This document shows positions 35,531-42,112 of a DNA stretch of 64,000 nt, piece by piece. Location of the stretch: positions 1 to 64,000 of IMG/VR virus record IMGVR_UViG_3300031974_003050. One strand, written 5' to 3'. The notes beneath the pieces were generated by a model. It searched no databases and was not told where the DNA came from. It saw nothing but the letters and a program-made list of their open reading frames with translations. A program made the position numbers and the translations under genes. How positions within the stretch are numbered: the stretch's first letter is position 1; every line of letters starts with the position of its first letter. The stretch is from a virus.

Positions 35531-36343
35531 TTATACGCTAAACTCTGCATAATCTTTGTCGTAGTCATAGTCAGGTCCAAGTTCTAGAAATGTAGCTATA
35601 CGTCCTATAGCTTCGTTAAACTTCATTTCCCCTGAGAACAGGGTCTCTTCTGTGCATCGAACAATTCCTGGATAGAACGGGTATGCTTTCTCCTGCACGA
35701 GCCAATAGAAGTCTTCAGCCCCTGACACCTTCATGTAAATGTACGCCTGTATGTCGTAACAGAAGGATCCAACGTCATATCTAAACTTTTGCATGGACCG
35801 CGTGCTCTTGGAGTCTACAACTATCTTGTCTCCCAAGCAGTCGTAGAACCCGCGCACTCTGATTCCGTCAATGTCGTCGTTAAACTCCACCTGAAACTGA
35901 CCACCATTCAGGTACGAATCGTACAATCCTGATGCGTAGAGTCGGTCAATCATCTCCTGCGCCTTGGTCCAGTCGTCAACTAACACAATCTCTTGCCCGT
36001 TGTCCTCTACCTTAGCCTTGTACTCAGAAAAAAGACGCTTCCACTCGTTCGTAGCCTTCGGGTTCTTACCTGACCTAGCTTTCTCTGACATTTGGTCAAG
36101 GATAGCGTTGTCGTTAAGTATAACGTAGTGAGACTTTGCTCGATCAGGCTCGAACAACATCATGTCGTATAGAGAACCAAACGTAAGGGCGTCACTCGTC
36201 TTCTTGACCTCCCCCTTCATATACATGTCGAACAATCGCATGTCGCCAAGGGCATTCTTGATGGAAGAGTAAGAGAGGTACTTTTTATTGTACCTCTTCT
36301 CAATCATATCCATAAATGCTTCTGTAGTCAATTCTTCAGTCAT
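35531..36343 (-). CDS. RecE-like PD-(D/E)XK exonuclease
   Basis: 270 residues from the ATG at 36343. An upstream ATG at 36361 exists, but the ATGACTGA overlap with the preceding micro-gene favours 36343. 'YLSYSSIKNALGDMRLF' at the start, 'ALTFGSLYDMMLFEP', and the active-site string GFYDCLGDKIVVDSKSTR followed by 'DIQAYIYMK' match phage exonuclease VIII-like proteins. The Asp and D-S-K residues would bind metal. It should resect double-stranded ends for the adjacent annealing protein. Confidence 0.8.
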   Translation of the reverse strand: MTEELTTEAFMDMIEKRYNKKYLSYSSIKNALGDMRLFDMYMKGEVKKTSDALTFGSLYDMMLFEPDRAKSHYVILNDNAILDQMSEKARSGKNPKATNEWKRLFSEYKAKVEDNGQEIVLVDDWTKAQEMIDRLYASGLYDSYLNGGQFQVEFNDDIDGIRVRGFYDCLGDKIVVDSKSTRSMQKFRYDVGSFCYDIQAYIYMKVSGAEDFYWLVQEKAYPFYPGIVRCTEETLFSGEMKFNEAIGRIATFLELGPDYDYDKDYAEFSV

Positions 36344-36464
36344 TATTTTCTTCTGATTCAATTTTCTCTAAGGTTCGTGTGAAGACCATCATCATGATGG
36401 CCTCCTCACTATACCCTCGTCTTCTAAGCTTGTCTTCGAAGCTGTCTTCTATTGGAATTTTCAT
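36336..36464 (-). CDS. 42-residue coupled protein between recombination genes
   Basis: The ATG overlaps the upstream stop (ATGA), and the stop overlaps the RecE-like start. The product is KIPIEDSFEDKLRRRGYSEE followed by a helical end. Couplings at both ends support a real gene. No function was recognised; it may bind the exonuclease or annealing protein. Confidence 0.55.
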   Translation of the reverse strand: MKIPIEDSFEDKLRRRGYSEEAIMMMVFTRTLEKIESEENND

Positions 36465-37024
36465 CGTACAAATTTCTTCAGTCCATTCTTCTGGCCCTCG
36501 CTTAACTCGGATCCGTACTTGGATATCACAAGTTCGTATGCCTTCGATCGGTCGGAAGAGTTCTTCAAATACTTCACGGCCTTGTCCATGATGTTGCTCT
36601 CTTCCTTCGGTTCGTTTCCCGAAGTCTTGGCCTTAGCCCTAGTCTTCTTGGGGGCGGGCTGTTCTTCCTGTTGTGCAATCGCATCCTGGACTTCATTCGC
36701 TGAAGCGATAGATGTATCAATACCGATACCAAGCATAGCCAAAGCACGCCCTACGGCTGACGTTTCGCAGTTCTCGATGTGACTCGTCTTGTTTATGTTT
36801 GAGCTACCCTTAACCTCGTGGGCATGACCAGTGGCTACGATATTGCCACTCGCATCTAGGATGCTGGTACACATAACGATTTCTTCTTCGTTCATGTGCT
36901 CGATGCGTGTGCTGATGCTCCAGCCTTTGTACTGCTCCTCCTGACGGAAGAACTTTATTCGCTCGTTGACTTCAACGTACTGCTTGCCACGGATGTTCGT
37001 GGTCTTGAACTTGTAATTACTCAT
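36461..37024 (-). CDS. Putative single-strand annealing protein (ERF/Sak3/Rad52-like)
   Basis: 187 residues. Residues 1-105 look like a recombinase core: 'YVEVNERIKFFRQEE', 'ISTRIEHMNEEEIVMCTSIL', and the key block SHIENCETSAVGRALAMLGI. The E-T-S-A-x-G-R-A-L pattern is shared by ERF- and Sak-type phage annealing proteins. A Lys/Glu/Pro-rich linker follows (about 118-145), then a small helical C-terminal domain. Pairing with the RecE-like exonuclease gives a Red-type recombination system. The exact superfamily is uncertain. Confidence 0.6.
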   Translation of the reverse strand: MSNYKFKTTNIRGKQYVEVNERIKFFRQEEQYKGWSISTRIEHMNEEEIVMCTSILDASGNIVATGHAHEVKGSSNINKTSHIENCETSAVGRALAMLGIGIDTSIASANEVQDAIAQQEEQPAPKKTRAKAKTSGNEPKEESNIMDKAVKYLKNSSDRSKAYELVISKYGSELSEGQKNGLKKFVR

Positions 37025-37052
37025 GTATTGAGATTTAATTGAGTTTGTAAAT

Positions 37053-37526
37053 TTACTGAACTAGTTTGGAGTTTTCAAGGTGACTGACAGCTTTTAACAG
37101 TTTTTCTCTTCGTGCAGACAGGTGTTCCATCTGACGTTCGATGAACCTGAGCTTCAGTCCGTTAGACTTGAGATAACCCTCGGTATTGTATCTAGTACCA
37201 AGGTATTGTAGGTTGTCATATAGGTCTCGGAAGTCTTTAGACTTACGCATCTGAATGTTTCCGTTGTCCCTCCAGTGATTTGGGGTCGTGCGATCACGCT
37301 CAAACCACTCACCTATGGCCCCCATTTTGCTTTTATTGAGTCTGTGATACTTATCGAGCACCCATAAGGTGAAGAGGTAATGACCTGTTTGGTCAACAAA
37401 CCTCTGCTTGTTGTCTCCTGTATCTCTCATGTTGTGAGGCTTCCCATAGTAGTCGGTTAGGAGAAGGTTGATTTCGTTCTCCAATTCTTGGAAGTCGCTT
37501 CGTGTTCTGTCGTCAATGTAACCCAT
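37053..37526 (-). CDS. DnaA domain IV-like DNA-binding protein
   Basis: 157 residues. The centre reads 'YLFTLWVLDKYHRLNKSKMG' and then GEWFERDRTTPNHWRDN. This parallels the helix-turn-helix of DnaA domain IV, where an 'IG..F..RDHTT..H' signature contacts the DnaA box. There is no ATPase domain. It could bind an origin, recruit the helicase or act as a repressor. The start overlaps the upstream stop by 14 bases. Confidence 0.5.
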   Translation of the reverse strand: MGYIDDRTRSDFQELENEINLLLTDYYGKPHNMRDTGDNKQRFVDQTGHYLFTLWVLDKYHRLNKSKMGAIGEWFERDRTTPNHWRDNGNIQMRKSKDFRDLYDNLQYLGTRYNTEGYLKSNGLKLRFIERQMEHLSARREKLLKAVSHLENSKLVQ

Positions 37527-37917
37527 AGTATTTTATTTTAATAACTTGTTGAATTTCGAAATATGCTCTCATAGCTTTTACAGCACTTATCATGGATTCA
37601 CGCATACCCTCCATGGTTTTTATGTAATCCACCCTATCTTGGTCTTCTTCGCCTTCACCTATGTAACCTTCTATAAACAACTCATCTATGAAGCTTTCAC
37701 CTACAGCATAAGACTTTAGCTTATTCATTGAAGTTTCTGATGACTCGTCCATTATTTCAATGAATGTGTTTATGACCATAGTGGGGGGCCACTCTATCCA
37801 TTCCTCTAGCCCATGTTCTTGCAAGTCACTGGCCGCCATGTGGCAGGCCATAGCTTCGTTCGCGGGAAGGTTGCAGGCGTGATCTATAATGTAAATTATC
37901 GCGTCTTCTTTATGCAT
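37513..37917 (-). CDS. Hypothetical helical protein
   Basis: 134 residues from the ATG at 37917, which overlaps the upstream stop by eight bases (ATGCATAA). The longer open frame to 38217 is a shadow of the upstream gene. Acidic and helical: 'DAIIYIIDHACNLPANEAMA' and 'GESFIDELFIEGYIGEGEED'. No domain was recognised. Confidence 0.6.
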   Translation of the reverse strand: MHKEDAIIYIIDHACNLPANEAMACHMAASDLQEHGLEEWIEWPPTMVINTFIEIMDESSETSMNKLKSYAVGESFIDELFIEGYIGEGEEDQDRVDYIKTMEGMRESMISAVKAMRAYFEIQQVIKIKYYGLH

Positions 37918-38305
37918 CCTTAAAGATACCCCTTCCGAGAGTAACGAGTTTGTCGATTTCGCAGTTGTCAACATTGGTCTCGTCTTGCGTGTGCCAATGA
38001 GGGTTGATGCGAGGGTTGTATCGGTATTGCTTACCGACCCTTGTTGCTGGTCCTGGCATTGGCCAAACCGACTTACACCATACCCATGCGCATACCGTCT
38101 TGTTTTCACCTTGGAAGATTTTCTGTGAAATCGAGGGTTTATTGCCAAGCTTGCAATCAAGCATAAGCAACCTTGTATCATCAGGGCTGTAATAACGTGG
38201 TGAACCATCAGGGTCATTTATGTCTCTAACTTGCCATTTCATGTAGTTATCGCCTTTAGCGAGATGAAAGCGGACCTTGTAATTGTATTTAGAATTGTTG
38301 TTCAT
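37910..38305 (-). CDS. Hypothetical protein with W-rich core
   Basis: 131 residues from the ATG at 38305, overlapping the upstream stop. It contains 'YMKWQVRDINDPDGSPRYYS', 'LLMLDCKLGN' and 'VCAWVWCKSVWPMPG'. This Trp/Cys-rich compact fold is widespread in small phage accessory proteins but is unassigned here. The overlap with both neighbours supports it. Confidence 0.6.
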   Translation of the reverse strand: MNNNSKYNYKVRFHLAKGDNYMKWQVRDINDPDGSPRYYSPDDTRLLMLDCKLGNKPSISQKIFQGENKTVCAWVWCKSVWPMPGPATRVGKQYRYNPRINPHWHTQDETNVDNCEIDKLVTLGRGIFKDA

Positions 38306-38501
38306 CTTGTTGTTGAAGCTTGAGTTTTGCGTTGTAGTTTCTGAGAGACCCATCGAGCATGATACCCCACATTCTGACATTTGGCTGCTCTTCAGCCCTT
38401 CGTGACAGGAATTCTATGTAATTCCATAGTTCTCTCATGTAGTTATCTGTTATCATGTGCGGCGTGGATTGATGATAGTGATGAACGGCGCAGAACGTCA
38501 T
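38289..38501 (-). CDS. Small hypothetical protein
   Basis: 70 residues if started at 38501, where AGGG precedes the ATG closely; 55 residues if started at 38456. It ends in a charged helix 'NYMRELWNYIEFLSRRAEEQ' and a Gln-rich tail. It overlaps the upstream gene by 59 bases (14 with the shorter start). No family was recognised. Confidence 0.45.
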   Translation of the reverse strand: MTFCAVHHYHQSTPHMITDNYMRELWNYIEFLSRRAEEQPNVRMWGIMLDGSLRNYNAKLKLQQQDEQQF

Positions 38502-38832
38502 TTTCCCTGCGTAGCTCTGTAATTTCTCTCTGGAGTTCGGTAATCTCATGGAGGCGTCTAGAAGCCGCCATGTCCACAGCCTCGAAGTTGTCTTTCCACT
38601 CGTCAATAGCGACAAGGGATTTGATATACTTGTCGTGCATGGAGTTTTGTGCGCTGGAGATTGCCGCCATCTCGTCACCCACGGTTTCGAGGAAGACGGC
38701 AATGTATTCGAGGTCAGGTTTGGCGCTCATCCACCGACCCGTTTCGATGCTTTCGATGGCATGGGTAGCGCGTTTCTGTGCGCCTTCGATTGTGGTCTCC
38801 ATCACGTTGTTGTTCAGTTCTTCTTTAATCAT
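38443..38832 (-). CDS. Coiled-coil hypothetical protein
   Basis: 129 residues from the ATG at 38832, coupled by ATGA to the membrane micro-protein upstream. The C-terminal third is a heptad-rich coiled coil (LHEITELQREITELRREN). The N-terminal part is helical (KRATHAIESIETGRWMSAKP). It probably oligomerises. Coupling to a single-span membrane protein suggests they could act as a pair. Confidence 0.6.
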   Translation of the reverse strand: MIKEELNNNVMETTIEGAQKRATHAIESIETGRWMSAKPDLEYIAVFLETVGDEMAAISSAQNSMHDKYIKSLVAIDEWKDNFEAVDMAASRRLHEITELQREITELRRENDVLRRSSLSSIHAAHDNR

Positions 38833-38945
38833 TGTGTAAGGTTGTTTGCTATTTGTGCTATTCCTGCGGCTATGCACCATGCAACGAGTACTAAGCAAGT
38901 GTAAATCAAAAGAGTATAGAAGGTGTGTTTTGTGTTTTCGCTCAT
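38829..38945 (-). CDS. 38-residue single-span membrane protein
   Basis: The ATG overlaps the upstream stop (ATGA) and the stop overlaps the downstream ATG (ATGA). The product has a short polar N-terminus, then about 24 hydrophobic residues (YTLLIYTCLVLVAWCIAAGI) and a polar end. The two exact couplings and clean hydrophobicity make it a convincing small gene. The function could be membrane signalling or superinfection exclusion; neither is shown. Confidence 0.6.
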   Translation of the reverse strand: MSENTKHTFYTLLIYTCLVLVAWCIAAGIAQIANNLTQ

Positions 38946-39226
38946 TGTATGAATCTGTTTTCTTCGATAATTTCGTGTACAAAAATTGGTACGCTTTCTC
39001 TCCATGCCGTGTCACCGCTGTTTATCATATCCCAAATAACCTCGGTGTCAGCGTGTGTAGGGGAGAACAGGGAAGCGAGGTGGCGGAGACGTTTGATGTC
39101 CCCGCACGGATCGTCTTCGTCCAGCCACTTGTCTTTCTTGTTACGTGCCAACTGACGCTTAGCGTAGTCTCGCAATCGCAGTGCAACGTGGCGGTCAAGG
39201 TGTTTATTGCGTGTGTAAAAGCTCAT
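38942..39226 (-). CDS. Hypothetical basic protein
   Basis: 94 residues from the ATG at 39226. The N-terminal half is Arg/Lys/His-rich (YTRNKHLDRHVALRLRDYAK) and the C-terminal half acidic and aromatic. It is coupled downstream by ATGA. It could bind nucleic acid through the basic half, which is inference from charge only. Confidence 0.55.
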   Translation of the reverse strand: MSFYTRNKHLDRHVALRLRDYAKRQLARNKKDKWLDEDDPCGDIKRLRHLASLFSPTHADTEVIWDMINSGDTAWRESVPIFVHEIIEENRFIQ

Positions 39227-39237
39227 GTCTGTTTGAA

Positions 39238-39936
39238 TTAGAGTGTAGTGATTCGATTGTCGTCTGTGTATACCATCTGCTTCATGGCTTGGGTGGGGAA
39301 GTAGTGAGTGCAGGTGTCGTCGATGTCCACCATGGAATCCTGTGGCCACTCAATGTTACGCACCACCTCAGCGAGGCTGTCGTAAGCGTGGCAGAGGTTG
39401 TTGTATGCGTACTTGAGGTCCACGGCCCGCTCCTTGTCGTTGTACCACCTCCACTTGATGCGCTCCACCTCACGGGAGATACTCTCCTCTGCCATGCGGA
39501 TGGCGGTGGACTTGTGTGTGATGGTGGTCACCATGTCGTCCATCTGGTCATATACAACCACGCCGTCACCGAGCATCACCCCGTCATACACTTGGATGAA
39601 GAGGGTGTGGAACCCCCAATCGTCGATGTCTTCGGGGTCGATGCTGTCGCTGAACTCAGGGGTGAGCTTGACCCACCCACCATGCGGACACTCCTCGATG
39701 TCGTAGCGAACGAGGTCAACCTCTGTGCGTAGGGAGTAGTTTTCGATACGCTCTTGGTAATACTCCAAGCGGTCGTGTGCCCACTGGTCGATGTATTCCT
39801 CGACCATAGCCTTGGCAAGTTCAGGGGCTACCACATCCTCGATGCGGCGGCAGGTGGTGTCTGAGTAACCTTCGTTCATACCTCCGATGGAGTCGATGAC
39901 GAAGTAGTGGGGGGCGGTGCGTAGTGCAGTGTTCAT
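39238..39936 (-). CDS. Hypothetical accessory protein
   Basis: 232 residues, acidic and Asp/Tyr-rich. A segment 'KSTAIRMAEESISREVERIK' resembles 'ESTAMRLAQRRNEKAIYD' in the 43688-44179 product, and both begin MNT followed by a similar-length N-terminal region. They may be distant paralogues. No known domain was seen. It is the longest gene of the accessory block. Confidence 0.6.
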   Translation of the reverse strand: MNTALRTAPHYFVIDSIGGMNEGYSDTTCRRIEDVVAPELAKAMVEEYIDQWAHDRLEYYQERIENYSLRTEVDLVRYDIEECPHGGWVKLTPEFSDSIDPEDIDDWGFHTLFIQVYDGVMLGDGVVVYDQMDDMVTTITHKSTAIRMAEESISREVERIKWRWYNDKERAVDLKYAYNNLCHAYDSLAEVVRNIEWPQDSMVDIDDTCTHYFPTQAMKQMVYTDDNRITTL

Positions 39937-39941
39937 GAGTA

Positions 39942-40166
39942 TTATTTGTTGGGGTTGAGTCGGTTGTCTTCGTCGTAGTTCAGGTCTTCGATACGCTCGG
40001 CGGCCTCTTCGATGTTGTCGAGGAGAGTGCCGATGCTTACGTCCTCTGTGACCTGTGCGTCGAGGATTTCAGGGAGCATCTGATTGATGAGGATTCGGAC
40101 ATCCTCAAGGATGGCACGAGCGGCTTCGAGTTCGCTCATGTCTTGGATTGTGTGTGCCTGTCTCAT
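39942..40166 (-). CDS. Small acidic helical protein
   Basis: 74 residues from the ATG at 40166, which overlaps the preceding stop as ATGA. Almost entirely helical and acidic ('ELEAARAILEDVRILINQML', 'DNIEEAAERIEDLNYDEDN'). An anti-host-factor or DNA-mimic role is conceivable for such a protein but is speculation. Confidence 0.55.
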   Translation of the reverse strand: MRQAHTIQDMSELEAARAILEDVRILINQMLPEILDAQVTEDVSIGTLLDNIEEAAERIEDLNYDEDNRLNPNK

Positions 40167-40351
40167 ACTACGGGGAGTTTTGCCAACGCCTCGGTCAGCA
40201 GTTCGTGAATCTTGCGGAACGCTTGGATGTCTTCCATGCATCCCGTAGTCATGTTCGTATCAGGGACTCGGATGGTGGTAAATCCGTAGCCTCGTTCGAC
40301 CTCCACCTCGAAGGGGATGTCATCTACCACGATGGTGTCTGTGTATTTCAT
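40163..40351 (-). CDS. First gene of promoter-led unit; hypothetical
   Basis: 62 residues from the ATG at 40351. The N-terminal half looks like a small beta sheet ('TIVVDDIPFEVEVERGYGFT'), followed by a helix 'IQAFRKIHELLTEALAKLP'. It starts 25 bases after a strong Bacteroidota promoter, with the leader TTCAACGCTATG shared by two other units. Function unknown. Confidence 0.6.
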   Translation of the reverse strand: MKYTDTIVVDDIPFEVEVERGYGFTTIRVPDTNMTTGCMEDIQAFRKIHELLTEALAKLPVV

Positions 40352-40375
40352 AGCGTTGAAGTTTGAATTCGTCGG

Positions 40376-40407
40376 CAAAGATACGCCGTTGGTTTGGATT
40401 TTGCAAA
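40376..40407 (-). promoter_or_regulatory. Bacteroidota promoter, TTTG-N20-TATCTTTG
   Basis: On the minus strand TTTG (40407-40404) and TATCTTTG (40383-40376) are separated by 20 bases. This is the classic -33/-7 pair of Bacteroidota primary sigma factors. The leader ends TTCAACGCTATG, also present before 42603 (TCAACGCTATG) and 44397. Confidence 0.8.
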
Positions 40408-40408
40408 T

Positions 40409-40624
40409 TTAATTTTCTTCCCTTTGGGAAAGGTAGTTCTTGATGGAGTGGTTACCGATGAGTCCGAAGAGCGGCCGCTGCCTGTCTTCGAGAGCTACGT
40501 CATTGCGGTACACGTCAATCGAGCACTCTCCTGCATCCATCATGTCATGGATGTCATCCATCAGTTGTTCGTCTGTCCGATGGTAGATGTCCCCGTTAGG
40601 GTGGTGTATAAGGTATACTTTCAT
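40409..40624 (-). CDS. Small hypothetical protein
   Basis: 71 residues from the ATG at 40624, ATGA-coupled to the upstream gene. It begins KVYLIHHPNGDIYHRTDEQL and resembles a small alpha/beta fold. It is the last gene before the promoter at 40.4 kb. No family was recognised. Confidence 0.55.
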   Translation of the reverse strand: MKVYLIHHPNGDIYHRTDEQLMDDIHDMMDAGECSIDVYRNDVALEDRQRPLFGLIGNHSIKNYLSQREEN

Positions 40625-40869
40625 TGGTTCAGGTATCGTTGCTTGAGTTCTTTCATCGGGTTGAGATAGATTTCTTGCATCAACTGCGTATCGTTGAACA
40701 TGTCTCCATCGCGCAGTTTGTCTGCGAGGGCATCCAGCCACTCGGCTTCGTATTGCGAAGCCTTCTTCTCGAAGCGTTCGTCTAGGATAATCATTGCAAT
40801 CTCTTGCATGCTCTTGCGCTCGATCTCGCGGACTACGCCGTCAATGCGCTCTTGTTTAAATGTGCTCAT
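40621..40869 (-). CDS. Small helical hypothetical protein
   Basis: 82 residues from the ATG at 40869; an upstream in-frame ATG at 40896 overlaps the previous gene more. Charged helices 'GVVREIERKSMQEIAMIILD' and 'YEAEWLDALADKLRDG'. The start follows an ACACACAA leader, as in several genes here. ATGA coupling downstream. Confidence 0.55.
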   Translation of the reverse strand: MSTFKQERIDGVVREIERKSMQEIAMIILDERFEKKASQYEAEWLDALADKLRDGDMFNDTQLMQEIYLNPMKELKQRYLNQ

Positions 40870-40879
40870 GTTTGTGTGT

Positions 40880-41053
40880 TTACTTGTTATAATCATTCCA
40901 GTTGTGCCTGCTGTACAGGTAGTCTATGTACTCGTCGTCCTCGTCTCTCAACTCTGCGAAGAGTTGTTCTTCTGCAATTCTCAGCAGGTCTTCATGTTTC
41001 ATGCGCTCAAGTTCCATGTGAATCAAGCGGTCGATTTTTTCTTCTCGTGTCAT
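40880..41053 (-). CDS. 57-residue acidic helical protein after the tRNA cluster
   Basis: ATG at 41053, stop at 40882-40880. The product is TREEKIDRLIHMELERMKHE followed by an acidic Tyr/Asp-rich helix ending 'YNK'. It has an ACACACAC leader and begins 13 bases after the end of the 131-base tRNA-like element. That puts it on the same transcript as the tRNAs. Confidence 0.5.
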   Translation of the reverse strand: MTREEKIDRLIHMELERMKHEDLLRIAEEQLFAELRDEDDEYIDYLYSRHNWNDYNK

Positions 41054-41066
41054 GTGTGTGTTTGTG

Positions 41067-41197
41067 TAGCGATAAGGGGAGTCGAACCCCTACCAATCCT
41101 CACATCGGTTGCCATAAGCCCGTGGTCACGGGTGGAAGCTTTGTCTATTGGATTGGCGCACACCATCCTCGCATCCTCATGCAAGAGTGCTATCGCT
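41067..41197 (-). ncRNA. tRNA-like element with inserted second domain (131 nt)
   Basis: The ends form a perfect 7-bp acceptor (AGCGATA/TATCGCT) with a following A. The 3' part is an exact T arm, AGGGG-TTCGACT-CCCCT, with a consensus T loop. A possible D arm (CTC/GAG with GG in the loop) follows the acceptor. Instead of an anticodon arm there is a ~70-base domain closed by CCAATCC/GGATTGG, with an inner CCCGT-GACC-ACGGG hairpin. A tRNA-like domain plus a long helix recalls tmRNA layout. However, there is no G-U acceptor pair, no tag frame, and it is far too short. It is co-oriented with the two tRNAs upstream. Confidence 0.5.
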
Positions 41198-41207
41198 ATG
41201 TATTCTG

Positions 41208-41280
41208 TACCCACGGCAGGATTCGAACCTGCGACCGACTGCTTAGAAGGCAGTTGCTCTATCCCCTGAGCTACGTGGGC
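41208..41280 (-). tRNA. tRNA-Arg (anticodon UCU)
   Basis: A 73-base cloverleaf on the minus strand: acceptor GCCCACG/CGTGGGT, D arm with GCTCAGGGGATAGAGC, anticodon stem CTGCC with loop TTCTAA region giving UCU, and T arm GCAGG-TTCGAAT-CCTGC. Discriminator A. CCA is not encoded. It reads AGA/AGG, codons that are common in the phage's AT-rich late genes. Confidence 0.93.
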
Positions 41281-41284
41281 TATG

Positions 41285-41357
41285 TGCGCCTGGTAGGACT
41301 TGAACCTACGACCTGCCGATTATGAGTCGGATGCTCTAACCACTGAGCTACAGGCGC
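41285..41357 (-). tRNA. tRNA-Met or Ile2 (anticodon CAU)
   Basis: A 73-base cloverleaf: acceptor GCGCCTG/CAGGCGC, D arm GCTCAGTGGTTAGAGC, anticodon stem CCGAC with loop TCATAAT region giving CAU, and T arm GTAGG-TTCAAGT-CCTAC. Discriminator A, no CCA. It could be elongator Met or, after lysidine modification, AUA-reading Ile. Phages often carry the latter. Confidence 0.92.
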
Positions 41358-41359
41358 AT

Positions 41360-41419
41360 GGCGGGGGCACCCCTCCCCCTTGCATAATTGTGAACAATCC
41401 AAATTCACTCGGTTATGCC
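41360..41419 (-). ncRNA. Structured RNA element, tandem copy 2
   Basis: On the minus strand, outer stem GCATAA/TTATGC encloses CCG and an inner stem GTGAA/TTCAC. This is followed by AAG and a G-rich hairpin (GGGGG/CCCCC). Copy 1 has the same plan but GCATAC/GTATGC and CAGGA/TCCTG, so paired positions change together. It lies two bases upstream of the mature tRNA-Met 5' end. Confidence 0.6.
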
Positions 41420-41426
41420 ATCCGAC

Positions 41427-41490
41427 GCAGGGGCCAATCACCTCCCCCGCTTGCATACTTTCACAGGACCCCTCCTGATACGGGTATGCC
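41427..41490 (-). ncRNA. Structured RNA element, tandem copy 1
   Basis: Outer stem GCATAC/GTATGC, then CCG, inner stem CAGGA-GGGG-TCCTG, then AAG and a G-rich hairpin GCGGGG/CCCC-T-GC. It begins 15 bases after the stop codon of the 200-residue protein gene. It is 7 bases from copy 2. Shared unpaired bases are GGCATA, CCG and ATGCAAG. No known riboswitch or ribozyme was recognised. Confidence 0.6.
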
Positions 41491-41504
41491 AGCCGCCCAC
41501 AATG

Positions 41505-42107
41505 TTATACCTCTATGTTCGTTGACACCCACTCATCGAGGGCGTCCTTATCGTTACGTTCTGTGAACTTCAGCATCTGCAAGGCGTTCTCTGTGTCCTC
41601 ACGCTTGCGTCCAGCCTCAACTTCAGCACGCCCCGCAGGGTCGTCGGGAAGTGGGTATGGCTCACGACCCTCATCGGTCAATCTGATGCGCTCATCCAAT
41701 GAGTTAGGTGTGAAAGCGTTGATGTGTGATGGACACTGAACGCTGTCGTTTTCTGCGATGTCAAGCATCTTGCTCTTCATCCATTCACATCTGACAAGGT
41801 TCATGTAGATACACCCTCTACCATGATTAAACGTCATCATAATCCCGTAAGTGTCGGGGTCTTCGTTGTTCCTTGTAGCAAGGGCTTGTGCCTCTCGAAG
41901 GAAGTCAGACCAGTAGTGATAAGCACCCACGGGATCCGTAGGTGATACGATGATGGGGTCTTCATCGTTGGCGTAGTAGTAGTAACCACTGCTCATAGTG
42001 TTGAGGAGGCAGTCGCAGGTGACGATAGACCCACCGAATGTGATGGCTTTTCCGAAGGACTCAGCGAAGGAGCGAGTCGTAGCGTTGTTGTTGAGTTTGT
42101 TGTTCAT
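41505..42107 (-). CDS. Hypothetical accessory protein
   Basis: 200 residues. 'SFAESFGKAITFGGSIVT' near the start resembles 'LAAECFGRTLADGGDTILT' in the 43688-44179 product, suggesting a small paralogous family. The middle has 'GIMMTFNHGRGCIYMNLVRC' and the C-terminus is charged. It immediately precedes the structured RNA and tRNA cluster on the same strand. No known domain. Confidence 0.6.
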   Translation of the reverse strand: MNNKLNNNATTRSFAESFGKAITFGGSIVTCDCLLNTMSSGYYYYANDEDPIIVSPTDPVGAYHYWSDFLREAQALATRNNEDPDTYGIMMTFNHGRGCIYMNLVRCEWMKSKMLDIAENDSVQCPSHINAFTPNSLDERIRLTDEGREPYPLPDDPAGRAEVEAGRKREDTENALQMLKFTERNDKDALDEWVSTNIEV

Positions 42108-42112
42108 GTGTA

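Noticed and set aside
37918-38217. N-terminal extension of the 37513 gene to 38217
   Set aside because: The extra 100 codons overlap the 37910-38305 gene in another frame; the ATG at 37917 overlaps that gene's stop as expected for coupling.
41067-41197. Calling the 131-base element a true tmRNA
   Set aside because: No G-U third pair for alanine, no tag reading frame, and far below the ~230-400-base size of known tmRNAs.
40694-41269. Rightward 191-codon open frame across the tRNA cluster
   Set aside because: It runs antisense through coupled leftward genes and two clear tRNAs; it exists only because of GC-rich sequence on the other strand.
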